This document shows positions 3,532 through 11,089 of a stretch of DNA of 13,141 bases, in pieces; within the stretch, counting starts at the first letter, position 1, and every line of letters starts with the position of its first letter. The notes beneath the pieces were generated by a model. It made no database searches, was not told the DNA's origin, and worked only from the letters and a program-made list of their open reading frames with translations. The stretch is from Methanobacteriota archaeon (lineage in GTDB: Archaea > Halobacteriota > Methanosarcinia > Methanosarcinales > Methanoperedenaceae), in contig JAHIFK010000328.1 in assembly GCA_018900975.1 (NCBI GenBank), positions 1 to 13,141 of the forward strand, given 5' to 3'. Made by a program: the position numbers and the translations under genes.

Positions 3532-6164
3532 AACACACCTCTGAAATAATGACCTGTTGTATGATCCCCGAAATCGCTGCATTTCATTTTAACACCGCAA
3601 TTATCTATTGCATCCCTGTAAGCTCTTGTAATTTTTTTAGTCTTTAACCGGTCATATGTTCCTGCTTCTATTCTAAGGCAATCAACTCCTGTTTTAATAA
3701 GGTCGGGTACATATTCAAGCATGCACAGCTCACGCGAATTCAGAATATATGTTCTTCCATTACGGTCGGTTTTTACAGGAAAGACAAAACCTTTTTCATC
3801 TTTCAGGCATACTTCACCAGGACCTTTTGGAAATAAACCTCTGACAAGTCCGTGCTCTGAGACCATTAGAGGGAAATTACCTTGTACGATACATTCTGTT
3901 GAGCCATAAGACGTCAGGTTACTTATTTCTTTCAGAGTGAGTTCAGGCGAGAGGGTTACTCTCTGGCTGTAATTTAATAGATATTCCACTGTCAGCCTGT
4001 TGAAAATATTGAATGGATAATCGATTACAACGGGCGCTGCAGTTTCCGTTCTGCGTAGATGATATAAGACACCTGAATTAGCAACAACGAAACCATCAGG
4101 TGATAAGTCACTTTGCGTTCTTTGCGGTGAAAAAAAGTTCGAAATCTCATTAATATTTTTTACGATCCGCGGTATGCTGAAAAATACTTTGACACCTTTT
4201 TTCCGGCCATATTCAATCGCGTGACGGTAATCATCCCCTTCAACAAATCTGCGTTCATCGGCGTCATGCCCGCCGCAATGCATAGACACGTATGCTCCTG
4301 CGGGGGCATATCGCCCAGCGATATCCACGTATGGCGGTGAGCCATACGTGTGTGCGACGTCAACTGGCGCAACGGTTGACGTGGATGCGCCGCTTCGAAA
4401 CCCTGCGGGTTCTCGACTCCGCGCCCACGTATGCCCTGCAGGGCATACGTGTACACGCCCTCCAGAGGCGTGACTCTGGAGGCTCGCGACTCTGGGCGCC
4501 TTCATCTGCGGTTTACCATTCATAAAAACGTCACAACCAATGTAAACCATATCCGCGCCGCCGTCAACCGCGGCCTTAAAAGATTCAATAGAGCCGGAAT
4601 TTACAGCTAATATCGGACGTGTGGATTTTACATGCTTTATTCCCGAATGAATGATCGGTTTACTGCATGGTCTTTTCCACTTTTGGAGGCGCAATTGCAG
4701 AAGCATGTCAATACCTTCCCTGCGAAGAGAGTTGATCTCTGAAACGGGTATGAAAATGTTATCATCAATTTCAAAAGCTATCTCCCCCGCTTCAAAAATA
4801 GTGTTACCGAGCTTTTTCAACTGCTCTGTAATTGCGCTCTTTGAAATTGGTTTACTTTCTGCTCTGCTGGCGCAACTGCCCTGGGTATTGATCTCATTTT
4901 CAGTGTCACTGATCCGGAGTTTGACCGGCTCACCAACATGGGCTATAAAAGACATATTTACTGGAATTTTTATGATATTTTTTACTTCAAGCGTTGCCAT
5001 AAGTAAAGAATCGTAAGTCTTGAAAACAGGCTCTCCTGTTTCGACCTCGTCTTCAAGAGGCACATTTACAGTTGATCCCTGATCAGCTGTGTTTACAATC
5101 TTTTTACCGATAAACATCCCTTTCACGGTCAAGCCAGTATCCCGCACCCCTATCCCGATGCCGTCCCCTGTCCGAAGCGGTGCCTTGAGGTTTATCGATA
5201 CCATCCTGTTTCGTGGTTCATAATCAACTACCATACCAATACGAGTCCCCCGGTTATGCGGGTACTTACGGCTCATCAATTCGCTGCCTGGATTTCCGAA
5301 AAAGTACCCGGTAGTAAATCCCCTGTTGAACAACTGGCGCAGAGTGTGTTTTTCATCATCTGTTACCATGAATCTGGAAGGCACCTCAACATGCCTGTCA
5401 ATGAGATTGCGATACACCCTCACTATTCCGGCAACGTATTCAGGACGCTTCATCCTGCCTTCTATCTTGAATGAATCAATGCCTGCCTCTATTAGATCGG
5501 GAATATGCTGGCTCATGTTAAGGTCTTTCGGGCTCAGGAGATAACCTTCAATTTCGCCTGCCCGGTATTTCTTCCTGCACGGCTGGGCACAGTACCCGCG
5601 GTTGCCGCTCCGTCCTCCTATCATGCTGCTTAAGAGGCACTGTCCTGAATATGAGAAACAGAGAGCGCCGTGGATGAAGGTTTCAATTTCCATACCTGTT
5701 TCGGATTTGATCTGTTTTATTTCCTTAAGCGACATCTCACGCGCCAGAACTACACGCTTTACGCCCATCTCCTGCAAGAACTTCACTCCCTCTGCATTGT
5801 GAATTGTCATCTGGGTGCTGGCGTGGACAGGAAGCTGTGGAAGCTGTTCCCGCAATAATTTGAGGATGCCAATATCCTGCACGATAACCGCATCTGCGCC
5901 GGCGCTGCAAAGGAAATGAAGGTAATCACAGACTTCGTCAAGCTCAGGATCCTTTATAAGCGTGTTCACTGTCACGTATGCTTTCACTCCTCTTGCATGC
6001 GCATAATCGATAGCCCATTCAAGCTCTTCGCGGTTAAAGTTCGAGGCGTATTGCCGCGCGGAAAAAAGCGTGCCGCCGAAATACACTGCGTCAGCGCCGT
6101 TCTCGACTGCTGCGATGAGGGATTCTTTGCTGCCTACAGGGGAGAGAAGTTCGGGGGTGTGCAT
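3528..6164 (-). CDS. Peptidase U32 family protein (probable RNA-hydroxylation type) with an extra internal segment
   Basis: About 878 residues from ATG 6164, where homologs usually begin (MHTPELLSPVGSKESLIAAV); a TTTTTAAA element about 27 nt upstream fits a leaderless start there. An in-frame ATG at 6185 would add seven residues. Numbering below uses the 6185 start. The N-terminal U32 domain has GADAVYFGG (30-38) and the four-Cys cluster C176, C183, C199, C203 in LCFSYSGQC and GNRGYCAQPC, which binds Fe-S in relatives. A second U32-like half starts near residue 525 (LAVNSGSIESFKAAVDGGAD). Named relatives RlhA and TrhP make 5-hydroxycytidine and 5-hydroxyuridine in rRNA and tRNA rather than cutting protein, so a hydroxylase-type role is likely; the exact target is unknown. 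Residues about 563-643 are a G/A/H/P/S-rich insertion encoded by an array of hairpins. Coupled by ATGA to the DNPH1-like gene. Confidence 0.85.
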   Translation of the reverse strand: MHTPELLSPVGSKESLIAAVENGADAVYFGGTLFSARQYASNFNREELEWAIDYAHARGVKAYVTVNTLIKDPELDEVCDYLHFLCSAGADAVIVQDIGILKLLREQLPQLPVHASTQMTIHNAEGVKFLQEMGVKRVVLAREMSLKEIKQIKSETGMEIETFIHGALCFSYSGQCLLSSMIGGRSGNRGYCAQPCRKKYRAGEIEGYLLSPKDLNMSQHIPDLIEAGIDSFKIEGRMKRPEYVAGIVRVYRNLIDRHVEVPSRFMVTDDEKHTLRQLFNRGFTTGYFFGNPGSELMSRKYPHNRGTRIGMVVDYEPRNRMVSINLKAPLRTGDGIGIGVRDTGLTVKGMFIGKKIVNTADQGSTVNVPLEDEVETGEPVFKTYDSLLMATLEVKNIIKIPVNMSFIAHVGEPVKLRISDTENEINTQGSCASRAESKPISKSAITEQLKKLGNTIFEAGEIAFEIDDNIFIPVSEINSLRREGIDMLLQLRLQKWKRPCSKPIIHSGIKHVKSTRPILAVNSGSIESFKAAVDGGADMVYIGCDVFMNGKPQMKAPRVASLQSHASGGRVHVCPAGHTWARSREPAGFRSGASTSTVAPVDVAHTYGSPPYVDIAGRYAPAGAYVSMHCGGHDADERRFVEGDDYRHAIEYGRKKGVKVFFSIPRIVKNINEISNFFSPQRTQSDLSPDGFVVANSGVLYHLRRTETAAPVVIDYPFNIFNRLTVEYLLNYSQRVTLSPELTLKEISNLTSYGSTECIVQGNFPLMVSEHGLVRGLFPKGPGEVCLKDEKGFVFPVKTDRNGRTYILNSRELCMLEYVPDLIKTGVDCLRIEAGTYDRLKTKKITRAYRDAIDNCGVKMKCSDFGDHTTGHYFRGVL
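4287..4482. repeat. Array of tandem GC-rich palindromes inside the U32 gene
   Basis: At least six hairpins follow one another with almost no gaps: imperfect CACGTATGC...GGCATAT (4287-4311); ATATCGC/GCGATAT, loop 3 (4308-4324); CACGTATGGC/GCCATACGTG, loop 5 (4326-4350); ACGTCAAC/GTTGACGT, loop 10 (4357-4382); AACCC/GGGTT in a bulged CGAAACCC...TCTCG (about 4396-4415); CACGTATGCCCTG/CAGGGCATACGTG, loop 0 (4426-4451); CCTCCAGAG/CTCTGGAGG, loop 6 (4459-4482). The region is far richer in G+C than the gene on either side. It contains no stop in the U32 frame and is also open in several other frames. Confidence 0.85.
4426..4451. repeat. Perfect 26-bp palindrome
   Basis: CACGTATGCCCTG followed directly by its reverse complement CAGGGCATACGTG. 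Its outer eight bases (CACGTATG/CATACGTG) recur at 4326-4333/4343-4350 and, in part, at 4287-4294, so three diverged units share the same ends with different centres. Confidence 0.9.
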
Positions 6165-6264
6165 GTAGTGATAATATATTGACATGTTTAAAAATTTTCT
6201 TGTTCAATTACAGAATTAAGATAATTTATCTTTATCATGGTCAAATATTAGGTGGGATATCCTT
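6165..6264. promoter_or_regulatory. Divergent promoter region with a 15-bp palindrome
   Basis: Between the divergent U32 and methyltransferase genes lies AAGATAA-T-TTATCTT (6218-6232), a perfect 7+1+7 palindrome that could be an operator or a symmetric TATA-like element. TTTTTAAA around 6188-6194 fits a TATA box for a U32 start at 6164. The methyltransferase gene has a clear ribosome site, GGTGGGA (6251-6257), seven bases before its ATG. Confidence 0.4.
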
Positions 6265-6900
6265 ATGATACAATACCATGGATGGCATTACGATGAAATG
6301 AAGCAGGTCGGTACAGATTATGCAGATGTAAGAGAGGTAGAAGCATACGATGCACGCATGCAGAAGTTGCGGGACATCGGGGAAGAAACTGAAAAAATCT
6401 TCACTGCTTTAAATATTGAACAGGACCAGACCCTCCTTGAGGTCGGATGCGGAACAGGAGAATTTACGATAGCTGCTGCAGGACAGGATGTAAAGAACAT
6501 CGAGTTCCATAACGCCGGTTTCCTGACCTATGAACATTCAGGAGAGCCGATTGATGCTGTATTGTCGCAACTCGCACTGCATCACCTCCCTGATTTCTGG
6601 AAAATTATAGCACTTTGGCGCGTATATTCATTGCTGAAAGATGGAGGGAGGTTTTACCTCAGGGATACTGTGTATTCCTTCGAGGTTGATGGTTATAAGG
6701 ATTTTTTCGACGAATGGGTCGATGGTATCAGGAATGCTGCTGGTGATGAGACGGCAATTGATGTCGAGACCGCGGTCAGGGAGGAATATACTACACTGGG
6801 GTGGATAATGGAAGGATTGCTTGAAAGAGCGGGATTCCATATCGATAAAAAAGAATATTCTGAGGGCTTCATGGCAGCTTATGTGAGTACGAAGCGTTAA
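6265..6900 (+). CDS. Class I SAM-dependent methyltransferase with an apparent internal deletion
   Basis: 211 residues. Motif I is intact (LLEVGCGTGEF, 57-67), and later motifs are present: DAVLSQLALHHLPDF (97-111) for motif IV and LLKDGGRFYLRD (123-134). Between them, however, the frame jumps from FTIAAAGQ (67-74) straight to DVKNIEFHNAGF (75-86). Related proteins have about 20-25 residues there, comprising strand beta-2 with its acidic residue that holds the SAM ribose, and the next helix. The loss is in frame, so a shortened protein can be made, but SAM binding is doubtful. Substrate unknown. The start is supported by GGTGGGA seven bases upstream. The gene is alone on its strand, divergent from the U32 gene and convergent with DUF1284. 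Confidence 0.8.
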   Translation: MIQYHGWHYDEMKQVGTDYADVREVEAYDARMQKLRDIGEETEKIFTALNIEQDQTLLEVGCGTGEFTIAAAGQDVKNIEFHNAGFLTYEHSGEPIDAVLSQLALHHLPDFWKIIALWRVYSLLKDGGRFYLRDTVYSFEVDGYKDFFDEWVDGIRNAAGDETAIDVETAVREEYTTLGWIMEGLLERAGFHIDKKEYSEGFMAAYVSTKR

Positions 6901-6912
6901 TAGGAACAGGGA

Positions 6913-7275
6913 TCACCCAAAACAGACATTCCTGTACCCGCATTCCCCGCAAAACTGATCTTTCCAATCCCCGATGATCCCGGGCAGTTTATCGGATATC
7001 ATCCTCCAATCAATCCTCATTCCTGGCTTGAATCCAAGCAACCTCAGGGCTTCCATGTCCTGATGCTGTATCATTTCGTCGGAGTATTCCGGATTATTAC
7101 ACCTGTTATCCTTCAAATACGGGCACTCCTTACAGACATCATCAGGTCCATAGACGATTTCGATCTTCTCCTTTTCGATAACAGAATAGATGTTCCTGAT
7201 GAAATCCTCTGAATAGCCTTCGCCCCTGAAGAAATTGAGGCATATGAGATGGTGACCGCGAAGTTTTGCTTTCAT
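6913..7275 (-). CDS. DUF1284 cysteine-rich protein (predicted iron-sulfur or metal protein)
   Basis: 120 residues starting MKAKLRGHHLICLNFFRGEGYS, the conserved opening of DUF1284 (LRGHHL.C). Cysteines at 12, 48, 51, 59, 109, 112 and 118 include CKEC..L....C and CGEC...NVC groups able to hold an Fe-S cluster or zinc. No biochemical role is established for the family as far as I know. Its ATG overlaps the stop of the MFS gene by ATGA, and a GAGGG site lies just upstream (7281-7285), so it is co-translated with the transporter. A shared role in metal or small-molecule handling is possible but inferred only from this coupling. Confidence 0.85.
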   Translation of the reverse strand: MKAKLRGHHLICLNFFRGEGYSEDFIRNIYSVIEKEKIEIVYGPDDVCKECPYLKDNRCNNPEYSDEMIQHQDMEALRLLGFKPGMRIDWRMISDKLPGIIGDWKDQFCGECGYRNVCFG

Positions 7276-8390
7276 GTTCCCTCAAAACGCTTAAACCGAA
7301 CGACCAGATACCCCAGAACCGCAAAAAAAGACCCTGCTGCCATCACCAACCTGAAGCCAAAATGCTCAAGGAGGATACCGCCCAGGATTGAACCGATTAT
7401 TGATGCCAGGGCCATCATGGAATAGAGCAATCCTGCGGCTGTTCCTTTATCTTCGTTGTTTTTTATGAGGAAAGCCGTGGAACCCACATAAAGGCATGAA
7501 TAAGAAACTGCAATAAGGATCATACCAGCGATAGCCTGATAATATATTGTCAGAGGCATGAAAGCAAGAAAAGCCGCAGCTGAGACAAGATAGCCTACAT
7601 TGATAAGAGGTCTTGTATCGTATTTGTCAAGCTTTCTCATAATGAAAAACTGAAGCACAGGGTTAATTGTATAAATTAAAGCAACCTCGTATTTATTCGC
7701 TCCAAGGCTTACAAGATAAAGCGGGAAGATGACCCAGACGCTGTTTGCTCCTATCTGGCGCAGGAAAAACCCGAAATATATGTCCCAGTTCTTTTTAAGC
7801 ACTGCAATTGAAAAATAATCTCCTTTCTTTTTTGCTTTCATTTCAATATCGGGAAGCGTAAGTGCGATCAAAAAAGAAATTGCATAAAACAAAGACGCAA
7901 GGGCAAAAATATCCCTGTAGACCTCACCTGTCCCTGATATCTGATCTTTCGCAAAAACTTCCCAATAAGCTGCTACAAAAAAAACCATCATGTTTCCCAC
8001 AGCCCAGCCAAGCGGCATGAATGAACTGAACTTCCCTATGCTCTGCCTGGAGTTGACGACATAAAGTATCATCACCGCAGGATAGATGCCAATACTGAAC
8101 CCGGTGAGTGCCCTTATAACTCCGAGAGTGAAAGGGTCGGATGCGAACATCTGGATAAAGAACGTCACTGTGGAACTCAAAAAACCGACATATAAAAGCG
8201 TCTTCGGGCGCAGGGAATCAGAAGCCCTGCTGAATATGTATGTGGATATGAAAATAGATGCTGCGTATACTGCAACGATTAATCCTATCTGTGAGCCAGA
8301 AGCCCCGATATCGTGCGCGAACAGTGGAATGAAAATGATAGACATCATTATGGCAGAGTTCGTCAAAAGCTGGAGCGCGTTCAGTTTCAT
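7272..8390 (-). CDS. Major facilitator superfamily transporter
   Basis: 372 residues, almost wholly hydrophobic, with the pattern of 12 membrane spans and a central basic cytoplasmic loop (around MKAKKKGDYFSI, residue 185-196) dividing two six-span halves. The second-third span loop contains SRASDSLRPK, a variant of the MFS motif A (GxLaDrxGrk). Substrate cannot be read from the sequence. ATG 8390 is preferred over the adjacent GTG (8393) because TTAAATA (8414-8420) is centred about 27 nt upstream, fitting a leaderless start. The 3' end overlaps DUF1284, forming a two-gene unit, and the 5' end is divergent from rfcL. Confidence 0.85.
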   Translation of the reverse strand: MKLNALQLLTNSAIMMSIIFIPLFAHDIGASGSQIGLIVAVYAASIFISTYIFSRASDSLRPKTLLYVGFLSSTVTFFIQMFASDPFTLGVIRALTGFSIGIYPAVMILYVVNSRQSIGKFSSFMPLGWAVGNMMVFFVAAYWEVFAKDQISGTGEVYRDIFALASLFYAISFLIALTLPDIEMKAKKKGDYFSIAVLKKNWDIYFGFFLRQIGANSVWVIFPLYLVSLGANKYEVALIYTINPVLQFFIMRKLDKYDTRPLINVGYLVSAAAFLAFMPLTIYYQAIAGMILIAVSYSCLYVGSTAFLIKNNEDKGTAAGLLYSMMALASIIGSILGGILLEHFGFRLVMAAGSFFAVLGYLVVRFKRFEGT

Positions 8391-8446
8391 CACCTATTTT
8401 ATGAAGGGATATGTATTTAAGCAATACAGTTTGTAAAACATTTATC
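8391..8446. promoter_or_regulatory. Shared divergent promoter of the MFS and rfcL genes
   Basis: The 56-bp gap contains one strong AT element, TATTTAA (8414-8420), which reads TTAAATA on the other strand. It is centred about 27 nt from the MFS start and about 30 nt from the rfcL start, with no Shine-Dalgarno site at useful distance for either gene. One symmetric element could serve both directions. Confidence 0.45.
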
Positions 8447-9862
8447 ATGACATCCCTTGACTGGACAGAAAAATACCGCCCCAAGACGCTTTCGCAGGTC
8501 ATAGGACATAATAAGGCAGTGGAAGAACTCAAGCAGTGGGCACATAGCTGGGAGAAGGGGATACCGAAAGACAGGGCTGTTGTCATTTACGGAAGAGCAG
8601 GTACAGGCAAGACCACGGTGGCGCATGCACTGGGGCATGATATGGGATGGGAGGTAATGGAGCTTAACGCAAGCGATCAGCGCACAGCGGATATAATAGA
8701 AAAAGTCGTGGGGTCAGCTTCGCAGATGAGCACACTTGAAGGCGCGGGTAAGAAGAGACTCGTGATAATGGATGAAGCTGACAACATACACGGCACATCA
8801 GACAGGGGAGGGGAAAAGGCGATAGTTGGACTCATAAAGAAAACCAACCAGCCAATTATTCTTATTGCAAATGAGCTTTATGAAATGTCAGCCGGACTAA
8901 GGGGCGCATGCAGACCCATCCAGTTCAATTCCGTGTTGTCACGTTCCATGATACCTGCATTGAAAAGGATAGCTGAGGCAGAAGGGGTGACCTGTGGTCT
9001 TGGGGTTCTTGATAAGCTCACCGAGAATGCCGGAGGCGACCTTAGAAGCGCTATAAACGACCTCCAGGCTGCTGCCCAGGGAAAGAACAAGCTCGAACCT
9101 GGCGACATAGCAACAGGCGAGCGGGATACAAAAGAGAACATATTCAAGATGATGGCAAAGATCTTTAAAGGGACTGATATCAATGAAGCCCATAAAGCCA
9201 CATTTGGTCTGGATGAGAACCCTGAAGACCTTATCCAGTGGGTAGACGAGAACCTCCCTCTGGAATATGCAGCTCCTTGCGACCTTGAGAGAGGATATTA
9301 TTATCTTTCAAGGGCGTCCCTGTTCCTGGGCAGGGTCAAAAGGAGACAAAACTATAATATGTGGAGGTATGCAAGCGTTTTGATGACCTCAGGGATCATG
9401 GTCGCAAGGACGAACCGTTATCAAGGGTTCGTGAAGTACCAGTCCCCTTCGCTGTGGAGAAAGCTTGGGCAGACAAAGGGCATGCGCGGCATACGCGACT
9501 CAGTTGCAAAAAAGATCGGGACTTACTGTCATATTTCTATGAGTTATACCCGCTCACAATTGTTCCCGTTTTTCAGGATGGCGATACAGAATGATGAATA
9601 TGCGCCTTCAGTTGCAGCTGCGCTAGGACTTGAGCCTGAGGAGATAGCGTTCCTTTCAGGATCAAAATCCATGACAAAGAAAATCAAGAAGATATTCGAC
9701 GACGCCCAGTTGATGATAGAAAAAGAAACAGAGCACGAAATTGAGTTGTTCGGTGGTTTTGGCGCAAAGAGCGATAGCGTGACAGAGGATGCAAGTGACG
9801 AAGAACCTGAAGTCGAAGTAAAAAAAGAAACAAAATCACAGAGATCGCTGTTTGATTTTTAA
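8447..9862 (+). CDS. rfcL: Replication factor C large subunit (clamp loader)
   Basis: 471 residues from ATG 8447, where the family begins (WTEKYRPKTLSQVIG); an upstream in-frame ATG at 8411 would add 12 unconserved residues. AAA+ elements in order: Walker A GRAGTGKTT (49-57), a variant of the usual GPPGxGKT; Walker B LVIMDEAD (105-112); sensor 1 IANE (140-143); sensor 2 GGDLRSAIND (197-206). A collar domain follows, then a highly charged linker (DASDEEPEVEVKKE) and the C-terminal PCNA-binding motif QRSLFDF (465-471). With RfcS it opens the PCNA ring and loads it on primed DNA in the cytosol. Length is normal for archaeal RfcL. It is convergent with the 9872 gene, 9 bp apart. Confidence 0.95.
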   Translation: MTSLDWTEKYRPKTLSQVIGHNKAVEELKQWAHSWEKGIPKDRAVVIYGRAGTGKTTVAHALGHDMGWEVMELNASDQRTADIIEKVVGSASQMSTLEGAGKKRLVIMDEADNIHGTSDRGGEKAIVGLIKKTNQPIILIANELYEMSAGLRGACRPIQFNSVLSRSMIPALKRIAEAEGVTCGLGVLDKLTENAGGDLRSAINDLQAAAQGKNKLEPGDIATGERDTKENIFKMMAKIFKGTDINEAHKATFGLDENPEDLIQWVDENLPLEYAAPCDLERGYYYLSRASLFLGRVKRRQNYNMWRYASVLMTSGIMVARTNRYQGFVKYQSPSLWRKLGQTKGMRGIRDSVAKKIGTYCHISMSYTRSQLFPFFRMAIQNDEYAPSVAAALGLEPEEIAFLSGSKSMTKKIKKIFDDAQLMIEKETEHEIELFGGFGAKSDSVTEDASDEEPEVEVKKETKSQRSLFDF

Positions 9863-9871
9863 TCGGTGGAT

Positions 9872-11062
9872 TTAGACTGTTCCTTTTTCTTCTTCTTTTT
9901 TCTTCATTACCAACCTGATTATATTCTCCTTGCCTTTACGTATTTTGATGATCCGTCCTTCATCTTTCATCTTGGCAAGAACTATGCTGATCTTAGACTT
10001 TGAAAGACCACTTTCATTAACTATACCAGTCTGATACGCCTGTCCTCCGACTTTAGCAAGGTACTTCTCTATCATTTCCTCATCACCAAGGATATCTTCT
10101 GTAATGTCAGGAAGTTCATTAAAGCTGCCTGAATACGTTTCCTCTTCCTCACCCGTTTGGTCCCCTTCCTCCCCTAAGGCAATTACCACTCCAGCCTGTG
10201 CAGGCTTGACCTCTCCCACACCTTCGGCAATATCTGCTCCAGTCTGAGCTGGTGCTCCCATCGTTACAGAGGTTACTTCGCCAGTCTGAACTGTTTTCAT
10301 ATCCAGGTTCTGTCTTTTTTCTACACCTTCAATAGTTTTTTTCCAGAAATAATCCCGTTTGATCCAGATAATGAATAAACCTGCACCAATCAGAATAATA
10401 ATGACAATTATCATAAATGGGAATGGTTCCTGAACTATGGCCTTACGTTGTAGAATGATATTCGGCTCCCCTTTTGCAAAACTGTTGTACGTTTTACCAT
10501 CCCATATTAGCCTGTTGCCATCTTGCCTGTCAAAAACAGGCGTTGCATTTACCTCATCATATCCTTTCGGTATTTTTATAATAAGCACATCATTGGATGA
10601 TGGCATCCTCTCTTCTGAAAATGCATCTCCGATTATGATTCTTGAATCATTATACAATGAAAACCCCACCCATTCAAAACTCAAACGAATGATACCGTAA
10701 GTATCAGATTGGATATTGATCGTTTCATAGGAAATATTGAAATCCCTGGCCATCATTGAACGGTGAGAATAATTCTCCGCAGAACGGATCTTCCTGTTGA
10801 TACCATTGCTGAAATCTTCAAGCTCCTTCTTTGTCTTATTGGTGTCTTTTATTGATAAATTCCATTCGCTTATCCCGGACTTTGTGGAAAGTAGCGTTCG
10901 CATTTCTGTGGTCCAGAATGCATTTCCATTCTCATGTATATCTATTGTCGTGAATAAGCTCTGGCCAGTTCCCTGAGCCAGCGCTCCTGCTGTTTGTCCC
11001 CCTAGGAGGAATAAAATAATTAAAAGGACTGCCCTCATTATTACAGAACTTGTTTGCATCAT
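9872..11062 (-). CDS. Membrane-anchored winged-helix regulator with an extracellular domain
   Basis: 396 residues: signal-type span (about 9-29, MRAVLLIILFLLGGQTAGALA), an extracellular beta-rich domain (35-205) with several N-X-S/T sites, a transmembrane span (214-235, FPFMIIVIIILIGAGLFIIWIK), a low-complexity acidic linker (250-320) and a C-terminal winged-helix domain (325-385) containing YQTGIVNESGLSKSKISIVLAKMKD... as recognition region followed by a basic wing GRIIKIRKGKENII. This is the layout of archaeal membrane-bound one-component regulators (DUF7343/DUF7345-like). It should sense something outside the cell and bind DNA near the membrane. Start is ATG 11062, 11059 or 11038; none has a ribosome site. 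It follows the 11090 gene by 27 bp, implying one operon. Confidence 0.75.
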   Translation of the reverse strand: MMQTSSVIMRAVLLIILFLLGGQTAGALAQGTGQSLFTTIDIHENGNAFWTTEMRTLLSTKSGISEWNLSIKDTNKTKKELEDFSNGINRKIRSAENYSHRSMMARDFNISYETINIQSDTYGIIRLSFEWVGFSLYNDSRIIIGDAFSEERMPSSNDVLIIKIPKGYDEVNATPVFDRQDGNRLIWDGKTYNSFAKGEPNIILQRKAIVQEPFPFMIIVIIILIGAGLFIIWIKRDYFWKKTIEGVEKRQNLDMKTVQTGEVTSVTMGAPAQTGADIAEGVGEVKPAQAGVVIALGEEGDQTGEEEETYSGSFNELPDITEDILGDEEMIEKYLAKVGGQAYQTGIVNESGLSKSKISIVLAKMKDEGRIIKIRKGKENIIRLVMKKKEEEKGTV

Positions 11063-11089
11063 TAATAAGATTTTCTACCGTTAGTTTGA

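Noticed and set aside
3532..3582. Longer start for the DNPH1-like protein
   Set aside because: The extra 17 residues lie inside the U32 coding end, while GAGGTG and the family N-terminus point to ATG 3531.
4287..4482. CRISPR array
   Set aside because: No regularly spaced identical repeats with unique spacers; the stems differ from each other.
4254..4510. TTCATCGGCG (4254-4263) and TTCATCTGCG (4501-4510) as a target-site duplication flanking the palindrome array
   Set aside because: They are 247 bp apart, not a multiple of three, and lie in different codon phases, so clean insertion between them would have broken the U32 frame.
4160..4525. Long open frames on both strands across the palindrome array
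   Set aside because: Palindromic GC-rich DNA is open in several frames by nature; only the U32 frame continues into conserved protein on both sides.
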